A DNA stretch of 8,569 nt from an uncultured Phascolarctobacterium sp. (GTDB lineage: Bacteria > Bacillota > Negativicutes > Acidaminococcales > Acidaminococcaceae): NCBI GenBank assembly GCA_900554395.1, contig USHB01000057.1, forward strand, positions 1 to 8,569. The letters run 5' to 3'. Under the pieces are notes generated by a model, which was given only the letters and a program-made list of their open reading frames with translations, did not search any database and was not told the origin of the DNA. Positions 6,676 through 8,569 of this stretch are shown here, one piece after another (the stretch's first letter is position 1; every line of letters begins with the position of its first letter). A program made the translations under genes and the position numbers.

Positions 6676-7623
6676 ATGTCATTTTCAAACGAAGTTAAAA
6701 ACGAACTGGCAAGAATAGAAGTAGCAAAAAAATGCTGCGAAAAAGCAGAACTGCTTGGACTTTTGCGTATGAGCGGCGCAGTTATTCTGCAAGGGCGCAA
6801 TATGGGCATTAATTTTTCTACGGAAAATGCGGCTCTGGCGCGCAGAATGCTGCAAATGCTGAAAACTAATTACAATGTGCAGACGGAAGTTCTGGTAGCC
6901 CGTTCGCGCAGGTTAAAAAAGAACAACCGCTATCAGGTGAGGGTTATTCCCTCCAAAGAAGCCGGTAAAGCGCTGCACGAACTGCAGCTTTTGCCTTACA
7001 GCGATGCCGCGGAACGCCATAAACTATTGGCAAAATCCTGCTGCCGCCGTGCGTTTCTGCGCGGTGTCTTTATGGCGGGCGGCTCAGTAAGCAAGCCTTC
7101 AAGCGATTATCATTTGGAACTGGTAACGGAAAACGAAGAACTTGCCAGAAGCATTGTAAAAGTGCTGCATGGTTTTTCGCTGCCTGCCAGAATTACCGAC
7201 CGTAAAAACGATTATATTGTTTATATCAAAGAGGGCAATGCCATTACGGATTTTCTGTCTGTTATCGGCGCCCACAATGCACTGATGGAATTTGAAAACG
7301 TGCGCATTGTAAAAGAAATGCGCAATAACGTAAACCGTGTAGTTAACTGTGAAACCGCCAATTTGAACAAAGTGGTGCAGGCGGCGGTGGAACAGCTTGA
7401 AAGCATACGTTATTTGGAAAAAATAGGTTATTTTGGCAAACTGCCGGATGTTTTGCGTGCAACGGCAGAACTGCGCCTTGAACATCCGGATGCTTCGCTT
7501 GCTGAACTGGTACGTATTATGAGCGGCAAAATAACAAAATCCGGGCTTAACCACAGGCTGAAAAAATTACAGCAGATTGCAAAAGAGATGGGACTTGGAA
7601 TAAATGAAAATCATCAGGAGTAA
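6676..7623 (+). CDS. whiA: WhiA, LAGLIDADG-like / helix-turn-helix DNA-binding protein
   Basis: This 315-residue protein has the normal length and layout of WhiA. The N-terminus begins SFSNEVKNELARIE, a family signature. Two LAGLIDADG homing-endonuclease-like halves follow: LLGLLRMSGAV near 26-36 and FLRGVFMAGGSV at 127-138. The second lacks the acidic catalytic residue (GG where active enzymes have D-G), so it is a DNA-binding rather than cutting domain. ENVRIVKEMRNNVNRVVNCETANLNKVV is the conserved linker. The C-terminal helix-turn-helix spans about 271-305 with SGKITKSGLNHRLKKL. WhiA controls sporulation septation in Streptomyces and influences cell division and chromosome segregation in Bacillus. 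AGAAGGG at 6663-6669 serves as ribosome binding site. The last 20 bases overlap the deacetylase gene. Confidence 0.95.
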   Translation: MSFSNEVKNELARIEVAKKCCEKAELLGLLRMSGAVILQGRNMGINFSTENAALARRMLQMLKTNYNVQTEVLVARSRRLKKNNRYQVRVIPSKEAGKALHELQLLPYSDAAERHKLLAKSCCRRAFLRGVFMAGGSVSKPSSDYHLELVTENEELARSIVKVLHGFSLPARITDRKNDYIVYIKEGNAITDFLSVIGAHNALMEFENVRIVKEMRNNVNRVVNCETANLNKVVQAAVEQLESIRYLEKIGYFGKLPDVLRATAELRLEHPDASLAELVRIMSGKITKSGLNHRLKKLQQIAKEMGLGINENHQE

Positions 7624-8437
7624 ATGGCTTAAAATATTGCTGGCGGTGCTGATAATTGCCGCAGCGGCGGCATATAAACCGCTGCATGACGGTTACTTAG
7701 CTTACCGCCAGAATGCGGTGCCGGTATTGGAATACCATTCAGTCGGTGGCAGCAGAGACTGGCCTGCGGAAGTAATCATTGGTACGGATGCTTTTGAAAA
7801 ACAGCTTGCCTATTTACAGGCAAACGGCTACCGTATGCTTTCCATGGAGCAAATGATTGCCGGTTTTAAAAACAATGAAGATATGGGCAAATGCGTAGTG
7901 CTTACTTTTGATGACGGTTATATGGATAATTACACCAATGTATTTCCGCTGCTGCAAAAGTATAATGCTAATGCCTCGTTTTTTATAGTGCAAAGCAAAA
8001 TAGGAAAGCCAAATTATATGGGGCATGACGAAATTACTGCCTTAATAAAAGCCGGCAACGATTTAGGCTCGCATACCATTAACCACAATATTCTTACGGA
8101 TATCGACCCTAAATATTTTGCATGGGAACTATCAAGTTCCAAATTCTTTTTAAAGAAAGAGTTTGATATGTATTATGTGCAGCTGTTGTCGTATCCTAAC
8201 GGTGAATATGACAGTGACGTAATTGCCGCCGCGCAAAAATACGGCTATAATTATGCCGTTACAGATAAAAACGGCGCCGTTGATAAAAACTGGGTAACCA
8301 ATCATCCCATGGAAATAGGGCGCGTTATAATTAAAGGCGATATGACTGATGAAGAGTTTAAAAGTAAGCTGGAACGCTCATATCTTTTAGGGTATTTAAA
8401 AAGCGTTGTATTCGGCGGTTTGTTTTTTTGCCGATAA
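7604..8437 (+). CDS. Membrane-anchored or secreted polysaccharide deacetylase (CE4 / NodB domain)
   Basis: This 277-residue protein belongs to carbohydrate esterase family 4, metal-dependent N-acetylglucosamine or peptidoglycan deacetylases. The N-terminus has basic residues followed by a hydrophobic stretch at about 11-24, a signal anchor or uncleaved signal peptide without a lipobox Cys. VPVLEYHSV introduces the domain. Motif 1 is TFDDGY with Asp103 (likely base) and metal ligand Asp104. Motif 2 is SHTINH with His157 and His161 as metal ligands. LSYPNGEY at 195-202 is motif 3, with Asn199 where an aromatic residue is more usual. The substrate (peptidoglycan, another wall glycan or a capsule) cannot be told from sequence. 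The start lies within the last 20 bases of whiA with only a weak GGA at 7597-7599, suggesting translational coupling. The C-terminus ends in a short hydrophobic tail, after LLGYLKS. Confidence 0.88.
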   Translation: MKIIRSKWLKILLAVLIIAAAAAYKPLHDGYLAYRQNAVPVLEYHSVGGSRDWPAEVIIGTDAFEKQLAYLQANGYRMLSMEQMIAGFKNNEDMGKCVVLTFDDGYMDNYTNVFPLLQKYNANASFFIVQSKIGKPNYMGHDEITALIKAGNDLGSHTINHNILTDIDPKYFAWELSSSKFFLKKEFDMYYVQLLSYPNGEYDSDVIAAAQKYGYNYAVTDKNGAVDKNWVTNHPMEIGRVIIKGDMTDEEFKSKLERSYLLGYLKSVVFGGLFFCR

Positions 8438-8440
8438 GGC

Positions 8441-8469
8441 TTGCGGATTTAAGTAAAACACGGTAAAAT
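8441..8469 (+). promoter_or_regulatory. Putative sigma-A promoter for the SCIFF-like peptide gene
   Basis: TTGCGG (8441-8446) and TAAAAT (8464-8469) are separated by exactly 17 nt and lie 31 nt upstream of the small-gene ATG. The -10 matches consensus at 5 of 6 positions and the -35 at 3 of 6. I found no convincing terminator between the deacetylase stop (8437) and this site, so read-through from upstream is also possible. Confidence 0.5.
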
Positions 8470-8487
8470 AAAATAAATAATGATTTT

Positions 8488-8493
8488 GGAGGA
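8488..8493 (+). promoter_or_regulatory. Strong Shine-Dalgarno of the SCIFF-like peptide gene
   Basis: GGAGGA lies 7 nt before the ATG at 8501. Another ATG at 8494 touches the Shine-Dalgarno and is in a different frame, so 8501 is the supported start. Confidence 0.75.
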
Positions 8494-8500
8494 ATGAACG

Positions 8501-8569
8501 ATGAAAAAACACATTACTACCGTAAATAAAGCAATGCTCAACAAAACTTTAAGAACCGGCGGCTGCGGC
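8501..8569 (+). CDS. N-terminal 23 residues of a probable SCIFF (six-cysteine) ranthipeptide precursor, truncated by window edge
   Basis: The last 69 bases encode 23 residues with no stop, beginning MKKHITTVNK and ending in RTGGCG. From memory of the family, SCIFF precursors (six cysteines in forty-five residues) start with MKHIKTIN- or similar, run through a short Lys/Thr-rich leader and enter the cysteine core at T-G-G-C-G-E-C. The leader style, its length of about 18 residues and the TGGCG core start all fit. One cysteine (residue 22) is visible and the other five would lie beyond the edge. In Clostridia the precursor is matured by an adjacent radical SAM/SPASM enzyme that forms thioether crosslinks, giving a ranthipeptide of unknown role. 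The strong ribosome binding site and own promoter fit a highly expressed small peptide. The call rests on a short match, and another small Cys-rich protein is possible. Confidence 0.72.
   Translation, partial: MKKHITTVNKAMLNKTLRTGGCG

Noticed and set aside
8413..8433. CGGC...GCCG inverted repeat at the end of the deacetylase gene as a terminator
   Set aside because: The stem is only 4 bp, the T-run lies in the loop rather than after the stem, and the 3' flank is not U-rich. It does not meet terminator criteria.
8494..8496. ATG overlapping the Shine-Dalgarno upstream of the SCIFF-like gene
   Set aside because: It is out of frame with the 8501 start and touches GGAGGA, leaving no spacing for initiation.

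Overview
The window comes from a low-to-mid GC Firmicute. The best guess is Negativicutes (for example a Phascolarctobacterium-like organism) or a related clostridial lineage. Three things point there: the Bacillus-type biotin genes (bioW plus a bioK-like aminotransferase), the Firmicute rapZ-yvcK-whiA block with a membrane-anchored YvcK, and what appears to be the start of a SCIFF ranthipeptide precursor at the right edge. The genus is inferred from gene content and cannot be proven from this window. Every gene I support lies on the + strand, and coding density is very high.

Region 1 (1-4300) is the distal part of a biotin operon: the 3' end of bioB, then bioW, bioF, bioD and a bioA/bioK-type aminotransferase. 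The genes are packed with gaps of 2-11 nt or overlaps of 7-8 nt. Together they encode a complete route from pimelate: BioW makes pimeloyl-CoA, BioF makes 8-amino-7-oxononanoate (KAPA), BioA/K makes diaminopelargonate (DAPA), BioD makes dethiobiotin and BioB makes biotin. The promoter, and any BirA operator, must lie left of the window. The operon ends at a compact intrinsic terminator just after the aminotransferase gene.

Region 2 (4301-4416) is the only sizeable gap in the left half. It holds that terminator and then an extended -10 promoter for the next operon.

Region 3 (4417-8437) is rapZ-yvcK-whiA followed by a CE4 polysaccharide deacetylase, probably one transcript. The first three form a widely conserved Firmicute block linking amino-sugar and central carbon status to cell-envelope growth and division. 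The deacetylase start codon lies inside the end of whiA, so it is probably translationally coupled and could act on the wall glycan itself.

Region 4 (8438-8569) is a short intergenic stretch with a plausible sigma-A promoter, a strong Shine-Dalgarno sequence and the first 23 codons of a small gene. Its N-terminus and TGGCG core start resemble SCIFF, the precursor peptide of a radical-SAM-matured RiPP. The gene is cut by the window edge, and this is the most interesting lead here. I saw no tRNA or rRNA genes, CRISPR arrays, insertion sequences or phage genes.
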